Source: JBEKHT01 sp049511715
GTDB taxonomy: Bacteria > Chloroflexota > Anaerolineae > Anaerolineales > RBG-16-64-43
Length of the DNA stretch: 64,000 nucleotides
Assembly (NCBI GenBank): GCA_049511715.1
Contig: JBEKXU010000031.1
Location: forward strand, 1 to 64,000
Direction: 5' to 3'
Numbering within the stretch: the first letter of the stretch is position 1; every line of letters starts with the position of its first letter. A program made the translations under genes and the position numbers. Under the pieces are notes generated by a model, which had not been told where the DNA came from, ran no database searches, and saw nothing but the letters and a program-made list of their open reading frames with translations. Shown one piece after another: positions 26,622 to 35,762 of this stretch.

Positions 26622-27218
26622 AGGATCTCCCTCCCCTACGTCCGTGCGTCCCCGAATCCGAGTCGGCCGATAGTCATCCACGCTGAGACCCAAGGGAAAA
26701 CCCCATGGACTTCCATCTCAGTCTATACCTCTTGCCAAGGCCTGACCCTTGTGGCCTTGGGCCGGCTTGGCTGGTGGCCCTGCCTCAGGACAGGGACCGC
26801 AATGCAGGCTCGTCTCGGCGGACTGCCGGAGCGGCGCGCCGTCCGCGGAGGCAAGGCGACACCCCCCTACCCCTGCGGCCAAGTAATTCTCCCCGGGAAA
26901 CTCAGCGCCCGCGGTCCAGGGAACGGATAGAAGACCAAAAAACTTTCCGCCAGCAGTCAGCCGCTCGCACCGTGCCTAGCGCTGAGGCCTGACCTGCCGT
27001 AAGCCTGGCAACGCGCCGCGACTTGTGGCGTCCCAGGGATGTGATCGCCAAGAATGTCTTTTTGGCTTGCGTCCCTTGCCAAGTGGGGGGGCCCAAGCGG
27101 GATGGTTCCACGGCAGAGAACAGAGCCCCCTTACCTCACGGGCCCCGATGGCCCCTGGGCATATCATGCCGCAACGGTCGGAACTGCGGGCGGCATCGTC
27201 CGCTTCTTATGTGGTCGC
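26622..27218. other. Long spacer, nothing recognised
   Basis: About 600 bases between two minus-strand genes. No protein-like frame or RNA structure was identified. Confidence 0.35.
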
Positions 27219-28067
27219 CTAGGGAGTCGAAGTGGCCGTGGGCGGGATGGCCGTGAACGTACTTGAAGGAACCGGCATTGACGTATTCGAGGGGACGGGG
27301 GTCGAGGTGGGGGCCGAAGTGGATGTATTCGCAGGGACTGAGGTAGAGGTGGCGGCTGGAACCGGGGTATAGGTCGTCGTTTGCGCGGATGTTGGAGCAA
27401 CCGTCGAGGTCGCGACCGATGTATCGCTGCGCGTGGGCGTAATCGTCGGCGTGCTGGTTACACTGGAGGACACCTGGATAAGCACATACACGGACTCACC
27501 GAATTGGTTGCCGTTGTCATCCGCCATTCTCCAGTAGCCGGTGTAGCTGCCATCCGAACTGGGCGAGACCATTGACACCGTGATATCGGTTGTATCCCCG
27601 GGCGCCACGCTGTCACCGATGGTTGTCGTTGCACCGCTCATCTGGTCCCCGCTGACAAACGTGATGCTGTAGTTCGCATCCCACGTGCAAGTCCCGGTGT
27701 TCTGGATGGACCAGGTCTTGTCGAAGCTTGCATCCGCAGCCAGAACGGTGTTATCTGGAAAAGTCACATCCGCCACGTAAGCCGAATCATTGCATGCGCT
27801 CGATGTGGCCTCAACGGCATACGTTGCATAAGGCGTCAGCGTGGGAAAGAAAGCATAGGTGCTCGTCGGCATCAGCGTCTGCGTGGCGCTTGGCAGCAGA
27901 GGAATAGCTGTCGCATAGATGGGAAATTGCGCCGCGGCGGTTTCGGCGACGGAAGTGAAAAAGGGCGCTTGACTGGTGGCCGTCGCGTGGGAGCCACAGC
28001 CGCAGGCGCAGTAGCCGATCAAGACGGACAAGACAGCCCAAGAGGAGAATTTCGACAAGGATTTCAT
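27219..28067 (-). CDS. FW-domain lipoprotein with C-terminal Ser/Thr/Pro tail
   Basis: A 282-residue secreted protein with an N-terminal signal peptide ending in a Cys-rich lipobox-like segment (GYCACGCGS, Cys20/22/24). After a Ser/Thr/Ala-rich linker, one NBR1-type FW domain spans about 92-200 ('FDKTWSIQNTGTCTWDANYSI', 'SMVSPSSDGSYTGYWRMADDNG'). The last about 80 residues are an imperfectly repeated Thr/Ser/Pro/Val tail (TSTSVPANTSTSAPTSTPVP) reaching the stop codon. A terminal tail of this kind could be a stalk or glycosylation target. It is the third extracytoplasmic lipoprotein of this style in the window. AAGGAAAACC precedes the ATG. Confidence 0.85.
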   Translation of the reverse strand: MKSLSKFSSWAVLSVLIGYCACGCGSHATATSQAPFFTSVAETAAAQFPIYATAIPLLPSATQTLMPTSTYAFFPTLTPYATYAVEATSSACNDSAYVADVTFPDNTVLAADASFDKTWSIQNTGTCTWDANYSITFVSGDQMSGATTTIGDSVAPGDTTDITVSMVSPSSDGSYTGYWRMADDNGNQFGESVYVLIQVSSSVTSTPTITPTRSDTSVATSTVAPTSAQTTTYTPVPAATSTSVPANTSTSAPTSTPVPSNTSMPVPSSTFTAIPPTATSTP

Positions 28068-28698
28068 GGTTTTCCTTGGGATTAATGATAAGGAGAGAAT
28101 AGCTTCAGGAGATTAAGGTCTGGTTTAGAGTTCTCTTTCGGATTCCCGCGGAAAAACCTGCCCGGCTCAGCCAATCCGATCCGGAAAAGGGCCACGCTGC
28201 CATTCGCCCCTGAGAGGTCACAAAAGCATTTCCGCCCCCTGCCCTCCGAAGGCGCCGCCGGATCCCTGAGGGCCGGGAACGGGCCGATCATGACGCGACC
28301 TGGCCGTCGAACCGATGAGGTCCCCGCAGGATTCGGAAAGCCTTCCAGCGCGACAGCCATCACGAGCGCAATAGCTCCTGGCGTCGAGAGGCGGCTCAGG
28401 GACATCAGGAGCAGGTCCCCGAAGCCTTGCGCCCAGCGGCCGGGATCCAAGGACTGAGCACTGAGGGCCACTTGGTACCCTGTGACTCGAACCCTAACCA
28501 CCGCCAGTCGGTGTTTGACATATCATAATAGAAGAAGCGGGCTACGGCCGGGAGGCCGCACGAGCATAGCCCCTCCCCAATGAGGGCGGGCGGATTCGGC
28601 CTTGGTCGCCTCGGGGCAAATCGACGGATGCGGTATAGGGCGCGCGACGGTCGCCGGACCGGGTATCGGCTCCCCGAGCCGGCCCCTGCAAGGACGCA
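28068..28698. other. Spacer between divergent genes
   Basis: About 630 bases. An AT-richer island near 28515-28535 (TTTGACATATCATAATAG) may contain promoter elements for one or both flanking genes, but correctly spaced boxes were not established. Confidence 0.35.
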
Positions 28699-29628
28699 AT
28701 GAAAGTCTTTGATCTCTGCTTGGCTTGGAATTGGGAGTACGACGCCGATTTCGTGGGATGGCTGGGCAAGGCCTGTGGCTCACGCGGGCTCCTGTTGCTC
28801 CAGGTCACACCCGACAACCTGCCCGATATGTCGCGCGCTCTCGATGCTCAAGAAACTTCCTTCCGGGCTTTCCTGGACCGTGCCTCGGAAGGCGACGAAC
28901 GCTTTGTCCCCGTAGCTCGATGGGCGGCCGAGCATGATGTCTACCGCATTAACCCCTCTGAAGTCTCCTCTCGCTGCTCGGACAAAGCGGCCATGCATTC
29001 CCTTCTTATCCAGGCGGGCTTGGAAACCCCCCGCACCATCCTGCTCCCCTCGTATCAGGAGCGGCCGGTCCTCCCTGCGATCGACTTGAATTGGGTCGGG
29101 GAAAGATTCATTATCAAGCCCGCGCACGGCGGAGGGGGCGAGGGGGTTGTCACGGACGCCAGTTCCCTGGACCAGGTACTTGAAGCGCGCAGATCATGGC
29201 CCCAGGACAGGTACTTGCTGCAAGCTCGCGTTGTGCCCCGGGAGCTGGGCGTTCGCCCGGCTTGGTTCCGGGTCCTCTATTGCGCAGGGTGCGTGTACCC
29301 CTGCTGGTGGAACCCGCGCGACCATATCTACGCTCCCCTCTCCCCCGAAGAGGAGTCCCTCCATGGGCTTGGGGTCCTGCGGGAGACAGTGACCGCAGTC
29401 GCCCGTCTCTGCAAGCTGGATCTATTCTCGACGGAGATAGCCCTCACGGAGCAGGACCGATTGGTCGTGGTCGACTACGTGAATGACCAGATCGACTTGC
29501 GTCAGCAATCCAAAGCCGCGGATGGGGTTCCTGACAGAATCGTGGAGGACATCGCCAAGCGTTTGACGGAGTTGGTCATCACCCACATACAGCCAGGCCG
29601 GAGTCACGAAAGGTACACGGGCCCTTGA
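28699..29628 (+). CDS. ATP-grasp domain protein
   Basis: A 309-residue protein with a single ATP-grasp-like fold. After an N-terminal alpha/beta domain (MKVFDLCLAWNWEYD), the region 'SDKAAMHSLLIQAGLETPRTI' corresponds to the pre-grasp helix. 'GERFIIKPAHGGGGEGVV' is the small ATP-binding loop (Lys and Gly-rich turn), and 'DLFSTEIALTEQDRLVVVDYVNDQIDLR' is the metal-binding strand pair with conserved acidic and Asn residues. Such proteins make acyl-phosphate intermediates for amide or ester ligation. No peptide, modification partner or biosynthetic genes are adjacent, so the ligated substrates are unknown. An AAGGA sits upstream of the ATG. Confidence 0.8.
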   Translation: MKVFDLCLAWNWEYDADFVGWLGKACGSRGLLLLQVTPDNLPDMSRALDAQETSFRAFLDRASEGDERFVPVARWAAEHDVYRINPSEVSSRCSDKAAMHSLLIQAGLETPRTILLPSYQERPVLPAIDLNWVGERFIIKPAHGGGGEGVVTDASSLDQVLEARRSWPQDRYLLQARVVPRELGVRPAWFRVLYCAGCVYPCWWNPRDHIYAPLSPEEESLHGLGVLRETVTAVARLCKLDLFSTEIALTEQDRLVVVDYVNDQIDLRQQSKAADGVPDRIVEDIAKRLTELVITHIQPGRSHERYTGP

Positions 29629-29664
29629 AACTCCCGATGAGTCCTTGAGCCGCGAACCCGGCCT

Positions 29665-29714
29665 AAGAGAGCCTGCAGGTGGCTTCTCTCAGGCAGGCGG
29701 AACGAGCCGCCTGC
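29665..29714. repeat. Two tandem short hairpins
   Basis: An 8-bp interrupted stem (AGAGAGCC with GGCTTCTCT) is followed directly by a perfect 8-bp stem (GCAGGCGG with CCGCCTGC, 29693-29714). No T-tract follows. They lie between the ATP-grasp gene and the next short gene, and could attenuate readthrough. Confidence 0.4.
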
Positions 29715-29751
29715 GGGGCGCGGCAACCCATCAAGCCAGAAGGAGCATGTG

Positions 29752-30039
29752 ATGAGCAAGAAAACATTTGCCTTTACGGCGCGGGTGAGCACGGAAAACC
29801 ATGTGGCGATCCAGCGCGCCCTGGAGCAGCTCGTGGCCAAGAAATCCATCACCCGGACCGAGGACGGCTTCCTGGTCAAGGCGACGATGCAAGGGGAAAG
29901 CGCCCGGGAACTCAATCGGGCCCTGCTCTCCGCCCTGCGCCGCGCGGAGCGCAAGACCCGTTTGCGCTCAGAATGGGTATCGGGCGGAACCGCCGAGCGG
30001 TTCTTTGATTATGTGCCCAAAGGATCGTCCGAGGTCTGA
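29752..30039 (+). CDS. Conserved-looking hypothetical protein, 95 residues
   Basis: A small soluble protein, basic and mixed alpha/beta in appearance (KKTFAFTARVSTENHVAIQR, then 'EDGFLVKATMQGESARELNRALLSALRRAERKTRLRSEW'). I do not recognise the family. The ATG at 29752 follows an AGGAG by five bases; a GTG one codon earlier is an alternative start. It lies 124 bases after the ATP-grasp gene on the same strand and could be co-transcribed, but two hairpins lie between them. It is not obviously a modified-peptide precursor: there is no Gly-Gly leader or Cys/Ser/Thr-rich core. Confidence 0.6.
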   Translation: MSKKTFAFTARVSTENHVAIQRALEQLVAKKSITRTEDGFLVKATMQGESARELNRALLSALRRAERKTRLRSEWVSGGTAERFFDYVPKGSSEV

Positions 30040-30229
30040 ATTGGAATGCTGATGCGGCGGGTGTTCCCTTTATCGAGGCCTTTCCCGGCGCACCCCGCAG
30101 TATCCCTAACACGGATGAACAAGGACGTTCTCCTTTCGCCCGGCAGGGGATGCCACAATGCGGCACCCTTTCGGTCTTGTCGCGTTCTCCAGGATCCTCG
30201 ATCCCACTCGACTATGAGGGTTTCTTGCC

Positions 30230-31546
30230 ATGACCAGCGCGAGCTACGCACCCCTGTACCACTACCTCGAGACATTGCCGGTCGTCTCGAGCCATGAACA
30301 CCTGCTCCCCGATGATTTCCAGTCCACCCTGACGCTGGATCGACTCCTCGAGAATTCCTATCTCGGGAAGATCGTGCGCCCCCGAATCCCATCGGGCGTT
30401 TCGCGAGAGGCTGAGCCGGGGGATCGAGGGTCGTCCACTTGGTCGCCGGAATTCCCCTCGCCCGACCCCCTGGCAAGGCAGGAATTCCTGGAACACGTCC
30501 GCCTCAATTCCTTCCTTGTCTGGCTCGAAAAGGGGATCCAGAAGATTTACGGGATAGATCAAGAGATCACCATTCAAAGCTGGGATGAGGTTTCCGGAGC
30601 CATTTCAGCCCGTCAGGCCGCGCCCGGTGCCTATCTGGAGATGCTGCGGAGCGTCGCTGGCTACCGCCGGGCCATTCAGGACTGCTACTGGTCCTATGGA
30701 AGTGACAACGGGCATCCCGAGCTTCTGTCCTCGACCATTCGCACCGACATGTTTGTCACCTCCTTTCACCCTTCGGTCCTGGACCATGACGGAAACACGC
30801 CGTTTCGCTTCTATCCCCAGGCGCCGACCGAGGACTTTGACGACTACCTCGCCTTCCTGCAAGCGATGTTCCGGAAATGGCGGGAAAACGGCGCGGTGAC
30901 CCTCAAGTCCGCCTCCGCGTACGATCGTTCACTCGACTACAGCGAGGGAAACCGGTCGGCGGCAGCGCGGGTGTTCTTTCGGGAACCCGCGACGGTGACG
31001 GCCGCCGAGCGCAGGGCATACGAGGACTTCATGTTCAACTGGTTCTGCCGCCTGGCGATCGAGCTGGAGCTGCCCTTCCAGGTACACACCGGACTGGGGA
31101 AGCTCGCCGGCTCGAGTCCGCTGAAGTTTGAGCCGGTCCTCCAGCGTTATCCCCAGATCCGCTTTGTCCTTTTCCACGCAGGCTACCCCTGGTACGATGA
31201 CCTGGCCGGACTGGCCCACACCTACTCCAGTATTGCCATCGATATGGTCTGGGCGCCGATTCTCAGCACCGCGGGCGCAGTTCTGGCGCTGCACGAATTC
31301 CTCGAAGTGGCTCGGTCCACGAACCGGATTGCCTGGGGAAGTGATGCGGGGACCTCGGAAGAGGCTGTTGGGGCCCTCTTGGCTTGGCGTCATGTGGTCG
31401 CGAAAGTACTGGCCGAGAAGGTCGATGACGGGTACCTGGACCGCCGCGAGGCGGAAAGGATGGCCGAAAGGCTGATGTATCGCAACGCGGCTGAGCTCTA
31501 TGGTTTTGGCCTCAGCGCGAAGGCCGTCCCAGAGCCAAGCCGGTGA
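30230..31546 (+). CDS. Amidohydrolase-family metal-dependent hydrolase
   Basis: A 438-residue TIM-barrel protein of the amidohydrolase superfamily (PF04909-like, with similarity in layout to uronate isomerases). The metal-binding H-x-H of strand 1 is His22/His24 in 'VVSSHEHLL'. Later 'FQVHTGLGKL', 'FVLFHAGYPWYDDLAGLA' and 'IAWGSDAGTSEE' supply the remaining His and Asp ligands in the family order. These enzymes hydrolyse or decarboxylate diverse substrates; a sugar-acid or lactone role would fit the carbohydrate genes nearby but is unproven. No strong ribosome site is visible before the ATG. It is apparently monocistronic. Confidence 0.82.
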   Translation: MTSASYAPLYHYLETLPVVSSHEHLLPDDFQSTLTLDRLLENSYLGKIVRPRIPSGVSREAEPGDRGSSTWSPEFPSPDPLARQEFLEHVRLNSFLVWLEKGIQKIYGIDQEITIQSWDEVSGAISARQAAPGAYLEMLRSVAGYRRAIQDCYWSYGSDNGHPELLSSTIRTDMFVTSFHPSVLDHDGNTPFRFYPQAPTEDFDDYLAFLQAMFRKWRENGAVTLKSASAYDRSLDYSEGNRSAAARVFFREPATVTAAERRAYEDFMFNWFCRLAIELELPFQVHTGLGKLAGSSPLKFEPVLQRYPQIRFVLFHAGYPWYDDLAGLAHTYSSIAIDMVWAPILSTAGAVLALHEFLEVARSTNRIAWGSDAGTSEEAVGALLAWRHVVAKVLAEKVDDGYLDRREAERMAERLMYRNAAELYGFGLSAKAVPEPSR

Positions 31547-31747
31547 CCCCATACCGATACTCTGAAACCCGGCAGGGGCCGACCGAATGCAGCCAAGGGA
31601 CGCTCTCGCCGCAGGAGGCAACGCATGCCCGCGATTGGGGCCACCCCGAGGCCCGTCGCCCTGCCATCCGTGGCGACCCGCATCCCCGGCTCGGGCCCGG
31701 GGCGCAGGCCTTCACGTCTGGCGTCTCAGCCCCAGGATGCGGCGCCG

Positions 31748-32308
31748 AGAAAACGAACGGAATCGGGCGCCGCATCCGTTTCTTGTATTCAATACTCTGA
31801 GCCAAACCCCTCAACGAGCATCGCTTCCCCGGCCCGGATTCTCCTCGCGTACGCGGCTCCCATGAGCACCAGGACCCCACCCGCGGCCATCCAGTTCGCC
31901 AGGGAGATCGGAAGGCCGAGCCATACCAGCAGCGAACCCAGATAGCCCGGATGCCTGATCCAGCGATAGGGCCCGCTTTCCACGATGGCCTGCCCCTCAG
32001 AAACCCTGAGGCTGCGCGTGTAGAACACGCCCAAGGTATTCATCGAGCACAAGCGGATGGCCAGGCCCAGAACCATCAAGCCCACCCCCACCGCACCGAT
32101 GATGGCTGCCTGCGGCAGTCTGCCCAAAGAGAAAGTATGACGATCGGCGCTAAAAGGACTCCCAGGATTAGGAAGCGCCGATCAATTGCGAGTTGCCTCG
32201 GTCCCGAACGCCCGGCGCATGGCATTGGGCCTTGCTGCCCCTGCGCAAGAAGGATTCCATCCCAAAGAAGGCGAGAACCATCACATAGGCTAACGCCGCC
32301 GCGATCAT
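31748..32308 (-). pseudogene. Isoprenylcysteine carboxyl methyltransferase-like gene, multiply frameshifted
   Basis: Four frame segments together read like one ICMT-family membrane methyltransferase. They are: 'MIAAALAYVMVLAFFGMESF' from the ATG at 32308; then 'FLILGVLLAPIVILSLWADC' in a second frame; then 'GRLPQAAIIGAVGVGLMVLG' with the core 'IVESGPYRWIRHPGYLGSLL' in a third (32127-31789); then 'EYKKRMRRPIPFVF' in a fourth reading after the stop at 31789. The conserved GPY-x-x-x-RHPxY motif is present, but three frame changes make a full-length product impossible. The middle part alone (112 residues) is unlikely to be functional. This is a decayed gene unless the assembly is wrong at three places. 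Confidence 0.72.
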
Positions 32309-33155
32309 CTTCCCATCCTCGAAACGATCACCGCAAATGCCAGGACTCCGGATCGACCATGTTCCTGATGCGCTGTGTATTGCCGCCAAATCTGCAGCAA
32401 GACCCGTCAGGTGGAGGGTCCGTGGACCGAGTGCCTGCCGCCCTGGAAACTCCTGTGGCAGGACTCTAACCCAAGCTGACTTCAAACCCCAACTGCCCTT
32501 CCCTAGTCGCGCACATTGTTCCGGAACATCCCTCCCAAGAAGCAAGGCCTCTGTCAAGTGAGCATTCCATCAGCGCCCGCCCGATTCCGAGGCAACAGAG
32601 ACCTGCACTAATTGGCACCCAGTCCCAGGGCCGCAGAATCGCGGCGGAAAATTCTCACGTGGCATTCCAACAACCGTGCTCAAGACCCGAGTGGCCTCGT
32701 CAGTCCCATGGCCGCTTTCTCCGCTGTCAGAGGAGAGAAATGACCGACATGATCCCTCAGATCAAGGCTGTGGCAAGGGATGTCAATTCCCTTCCAAGGG
32801 ACCGCCAAGGACGCAAGGCGTCCGTCCTATCGGGGCCCTCTTATTTTGGTAGGATCTCCTTTGGCTTGACGGTGCCCGAAGCTGCAACTGGACGCATTCG
32901 AGACCCTTCGCCCAGGGCCAAGCCCGAATTCGGTTTCTTTTTCCATTGCACGGCCGCTACAAGACCGGGAACAACAGCCGACGGCCTCAAGAGAGAAACC
33001 TTCCACAGCCTCAGGCCGCAAAAGGCTGGTCCCCATCACGACCGCCTGCAAACGCTGCTAGAATCTGCTTCAATGTCGGCCTTGGATCCTTGGATCCATT
33101 GCCCGGGGCATGGCCAAGAGGGCGCGAAGGGAATCAGCCTGAGAGGTGGTGGCGG
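32309..33155. other. Long spacer, nothing recognised
   Basis: About 850 bases between divergent units. Open frames are short and compositionally non-coding. GAGAGGTGG before 33156 is a possible ribosome site. Confidence 0.35.
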
Positions 33156-33620
33156 ATGGCTCCGAGAACATCCCGGTCGCTGCGCGTGATCGTCCCGGTG
33201 CTCCTGGCTCTTCTGGCGGTCCAGTTTGAGTTCGGGATGACGGTCAACCTTGCGGGCCCTCCTTCACTCGCCCCGTTGGCATTCTCTCTGTCGCGCGTTT
33301 CGGCCGCACTCTCTCAAGCCGGGTCCTTGGCCGTGACTCATGCCCTCCTGGGAGGGCTCTTGGTCGTCCTCTCGCTGGTCTCCCTGTGCATCTCCCTGGT
33401 GAGCGGGGAACGGAGCCTGCAGTTTTTCGGATCGCTTGCCTTCATGACCACCGTCTTCGCGGCGTTCACGGGCCTGCTCTTTGTGCTCTCCGGTTTTCAG
33501 AACGACGGGGAGTCGCACGGGATGGCGACCAACTTTATCCTGGCATTCTCCTTCTACTTCGTTGAGCTGTACTTCCTGAAACCAGCTGGCGGACCCCGAG
33601 GCCAGAACACCCGCCGATGA
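33156..33620 (+). CDS. Four-TM membrane protein, unknown
   Basis: A 154-residue integral membrane protein with four hydrophobic segments (about residues 10-30, 58-82, 90-115, 128-145). The start at 33156 was chosen because upstream in-frame sequence is not protein-like and GAGAGGTGG lies just before it. A His in 'VTHALLGGLLVVLSL' and a His in 'DGESHGMATNFIL' occur at membrane edges and could be ligands, but no family assignment is made with confidence (resemblance to DUF6220-type proteins is only general). It is monocistronic as far as can be seen. Confidence 0.6.
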   Translation: MAPRTSRSLRVIVPVLLALLAVQFEFGMTVNLAGPPSLAPLAFSLSRVSAALSQAGSLAVTHALLGGLLVVLSLVSLCISLVSGERSLQFFGSLAFMTTVFAAFTGLLFVLSGFQNDGESHGMATNFILAFSFYFVELYFLKPAGGPRGQNTRR

Positions 33621-34008
33621 ACGTTACCGGCGTCGCCTGGAGTTTTCCTTGCAAGAGTGGGCCCCAGTTCGGTACGGGCACCGGGATAGGATGCGTGAGC
33701 GGAATGCCCCCGGAATCCGCCGGGGCAACTCAGGAAAGACCGTACTTTCGGACTGAGGATGGGCTCATGGATTCCGGGCTCCGAGCGAGGCCTACAGGGC
33801 CGAGGTTTCCTGGTAGTGCCGGAATTCTGGTCTCCGTGGGGCCCCTGGACCAACCTGAGCGGATCCTGGGGAAGTTGCCATCGCCACTTCTAGGGTTGCT
33901 TGTACCTCCCGGGCTAGAAAGGGACGGCAGTCCACTTGGCGCAATTCCCGGTATCATGCGGGCAGGCAGGATCGCCCCCAATGCCGCTTGCAGGTGATTG
34001 AGCAACCG
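33621..34008. other. Spacer, nothing recognised
   Basis: About 390 bases between two plus-strand genes. No convincing gene or regulatory site. Confidence 0.3.
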
Positions 34009-34524
34009 ATGGCCGACAAACCGTCTGACGTTGGCTCCCGCAAAGCCCTATCACCCTTCTGGTTCATGAACCATTTCGGCAACCCCTTGGTAGGGCTGAT
34101 CCTAAGCTCCCCGCTTCATCCCCTGCTGAGCCAGTCTCTGCTTGTTCTTTCGTATCGGGGACGAAAGAGCGGGAAACGGTTCGACATCCCGGTCGAATAC
34201 GCCCAGAGCGGAGAGACTCTCTGCATCCTTCCGGGAAGGCCGGAGCAAAAGACTTGGTGGCGCAACTTCCGCGGCGGTACGCCGGTCGACATCCTGTTGC
34301 GCGGACACCGCCTACACGGCCTAGCGAGCCTCTTGGACGGCAGGGAAGATGCGTTCGCGCTGGCACAAGCACTGGCCATCTACTTGCGTCGATTCCCAGC
34401 CTCATCCGCATCCTTTGGAGTTCACCCAGACCCAGAGGGGAAGTTTGAATCGGCCGAACTGAGCCGGGTTGCGAAATGTCTGGTGATCGTGCGCGTACAA
34501 GTTGAGGGGGCAGCCGTCTACTGA
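34009..34524 (+). CDS. Deazaflavin (F420)-type nitroreductase family protein
   Basis: A 171-residue split-barrel protein of the DDN/F420-dependent nitroreductase family (PF04075-like). Landmarks are 'HPLLSQSLLVLSYRGRKSGKRFDIPVEY' (the R-G-R-K-S-G turn is the family signature), 'ILPGRPEQKTWWRNF' and 'GGTPVDILLRGHRLHGLASL'. Family members use reduced F420 to reduce quinones, nitro compounds or other substrates, but many are uncharacterised and some bind FMN or heme instead. The ATG at 34009 is taken as start; a TTG at 33988 in the same frame is possible. Presence of F420 chemistry would fit Chloroflexota, which is inference. Confidence 0.8.
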   Translation: MADKPSDVGSRKALSPFWFMNHFGNPLVGLILSSPLHPLLSQSLLVLSYRGRKSGKRFDIPVEYAQSGETLCILPGRPEQKTWWRNFRGGTPVDILLRGHRLHGLASLLDGREDAFALAQALAIYLRRFPASSASFGVHPDPEGKFESAELSRVAKCLVIVRVQVEGAAVY

Positions 34525-34649
34525 ACGGGGCGCGCCGCGACGGCCAGCTCTTGGCCTCTTTAGATAGCCGGGTTGGCGCATCCGCAACGGCCGTGTGCCT
34601 GCCCCCAGGACCCAGGCCAACGACTTAATGATCGGAGGGAACCCAACCT

Positions 34650-35393
34650 ATGGACAGTCAGTTCAGAGACCACTTTCAAAGCCAGTGGAAGAAGTACTTT
34701 GGCGAGGCAGAACTTCCGATTGCCTATTACTACACGGACCGCGTTCCGGATAAGGACCGAGCGGGGTCAGATACTGTGCACCGCTGCCTGATCGGGAATC
34801 TCGGCCGGGTCCGAGAAGGCCACCCGTTCGTCTACCAGGGGGACACGGAGGGATGCTCCGGTGGCAAGCGATATACCGGGTTCTCAAAGAATCTTCGCCC
34901 GAACTTCGAGTTCTTTCTCTCCTGCGGGATTCCCGGCGAGATGGAAGGGGAGCGGTACAAACAGTCCCCTGAGCTCGTCCGGGCGTATCTGGAATCTCAT
35001 CCCCCATTCGATGCCCCCGGAAAATACCTGGTGTTCAAGCGCTGGGACCAGCTTGCCGACGGGGAAACGCCTCTCGCGGTCATTTTCTTTGCGCGACCGG
35101 ATGTCCTCTCCGGCCTCTTCGCCCTGGCCAACTACGATTCGGCCGACCCCCAAGCCGTCATTACGCCGATGGGGTCCGGCTGCGCCTCGATCATCGGCTA
35201 CCCCTATGAGGAGACAAAGTCGAAGAACCCGAAGTGCGTCCTCGGCCTGTTCGATGTCTCGGCGCGTCCGTGCGTGCCGGCCGACCGCTTGACCTTCACC
35301 ATACCCATGAGGCGACTTGAGCAGCTGATCCCCTACATGGACGAGAGCTTTCTCACCACCGCGTCCTGGAAGGCGGTCAAGAACCGGATATAG
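34650..35393 (+). CDS. DUF169 family protein
   Basis: A 247-residue protein of the DUF169 family. Typical are the early 'LPIAYYYTDRVPDKDR', the Cys-containing 'CLIGNLGRVREGHPFVY' and 'GCSGGKRYTGF', the mid-region 'KYLVFKRWDQL' and the C-terminal 'GSGCASIIGYPYEE' followed by 'LGLFDVSARPCVPADRLTFTIPMRRLEQLIPYMDESFL'. Conserved Cys residues suggest a metal or cofactor site. The function is unknown, but DUF169 genes are frequent in anaerobes and methanogens. GGAGG precedes the ATG. The stop is TAG. The corrinoid methyltransferase block begins about 370 bases downstream on the same strand. Confidence 0.85.
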   Translation: MDSQFRDHFQSQWKKYFGEAELPIAYYYTDRVPDKDRAGSDTVHRCLIGNLGRVREGHPFVYQGDTEGCSGGKRYTGFSKNLRPNFEFFLSCGIPGEMEGERYKQSPELVRAYLESHPPFDAPGKYLVFKRWDQLADGETPLAVIFFARPDVLSGLFALANYDSADPQAVITPMGSGCASIIGYPYEETKSKNPKCVLGLFDVSARPCVPADRLTFTIPMRRLEQLIPYMDESFLTTASWKAVKNRI

Positions 35394-35762
35394 GGAGGCC
35401 TGAAGGATCCAAACCGGGATCCTGCCGGCTCCGCCTGCGTCGGGCAGGAGCGAGAGGGTCCCTTTGGTCAAGACGGCCGTGACCAGGAGCAGCCTGTGGT
35501 GCGCGGCGGCCTGCCGCGCCCTCCCTGTCCCTGGGGCAAGGCAGGGCTGTTTTCCGGACCCTCCTCGGCCGAGATTTGACCCCCGCGCTTACCCCAAATC
35601 AAGTGCGGGGTAGCCAGGTTTTGCCCCCGCAATTCTCGGATTCCCCCATTGTCGTTTCGGCAACAGATTCGTCAAGGGAACGGCCTTATTATGTAGAAGG
35701 CGTGGATTGCGATCCACCGATGACGTATTGGCCCCTGATTGCTTCGTGAAAGAGTGCACTTA
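35394..35762. other. Upstream region of the corrinoid methyl-transfer block
   Basis: About 370 bases. CCCCGC and GCGGGG form a spaced inverted repeat near 35582-35613, and an AT-rich TTATTATG near 35687 could be a -10 element. No cobalamin riboswitch core or B12 box was recognised. It is a candidate site for the Crp-corrinoid regulator described at 40674. Confidence 0.35.

Noticed and set aside
35394..35762. Cobalamin riboswitch upstream of the corrinoid genes
   Set aside because: No B12-box or characteristic core was recognised; only a short GC-rich inverted repeat is present.
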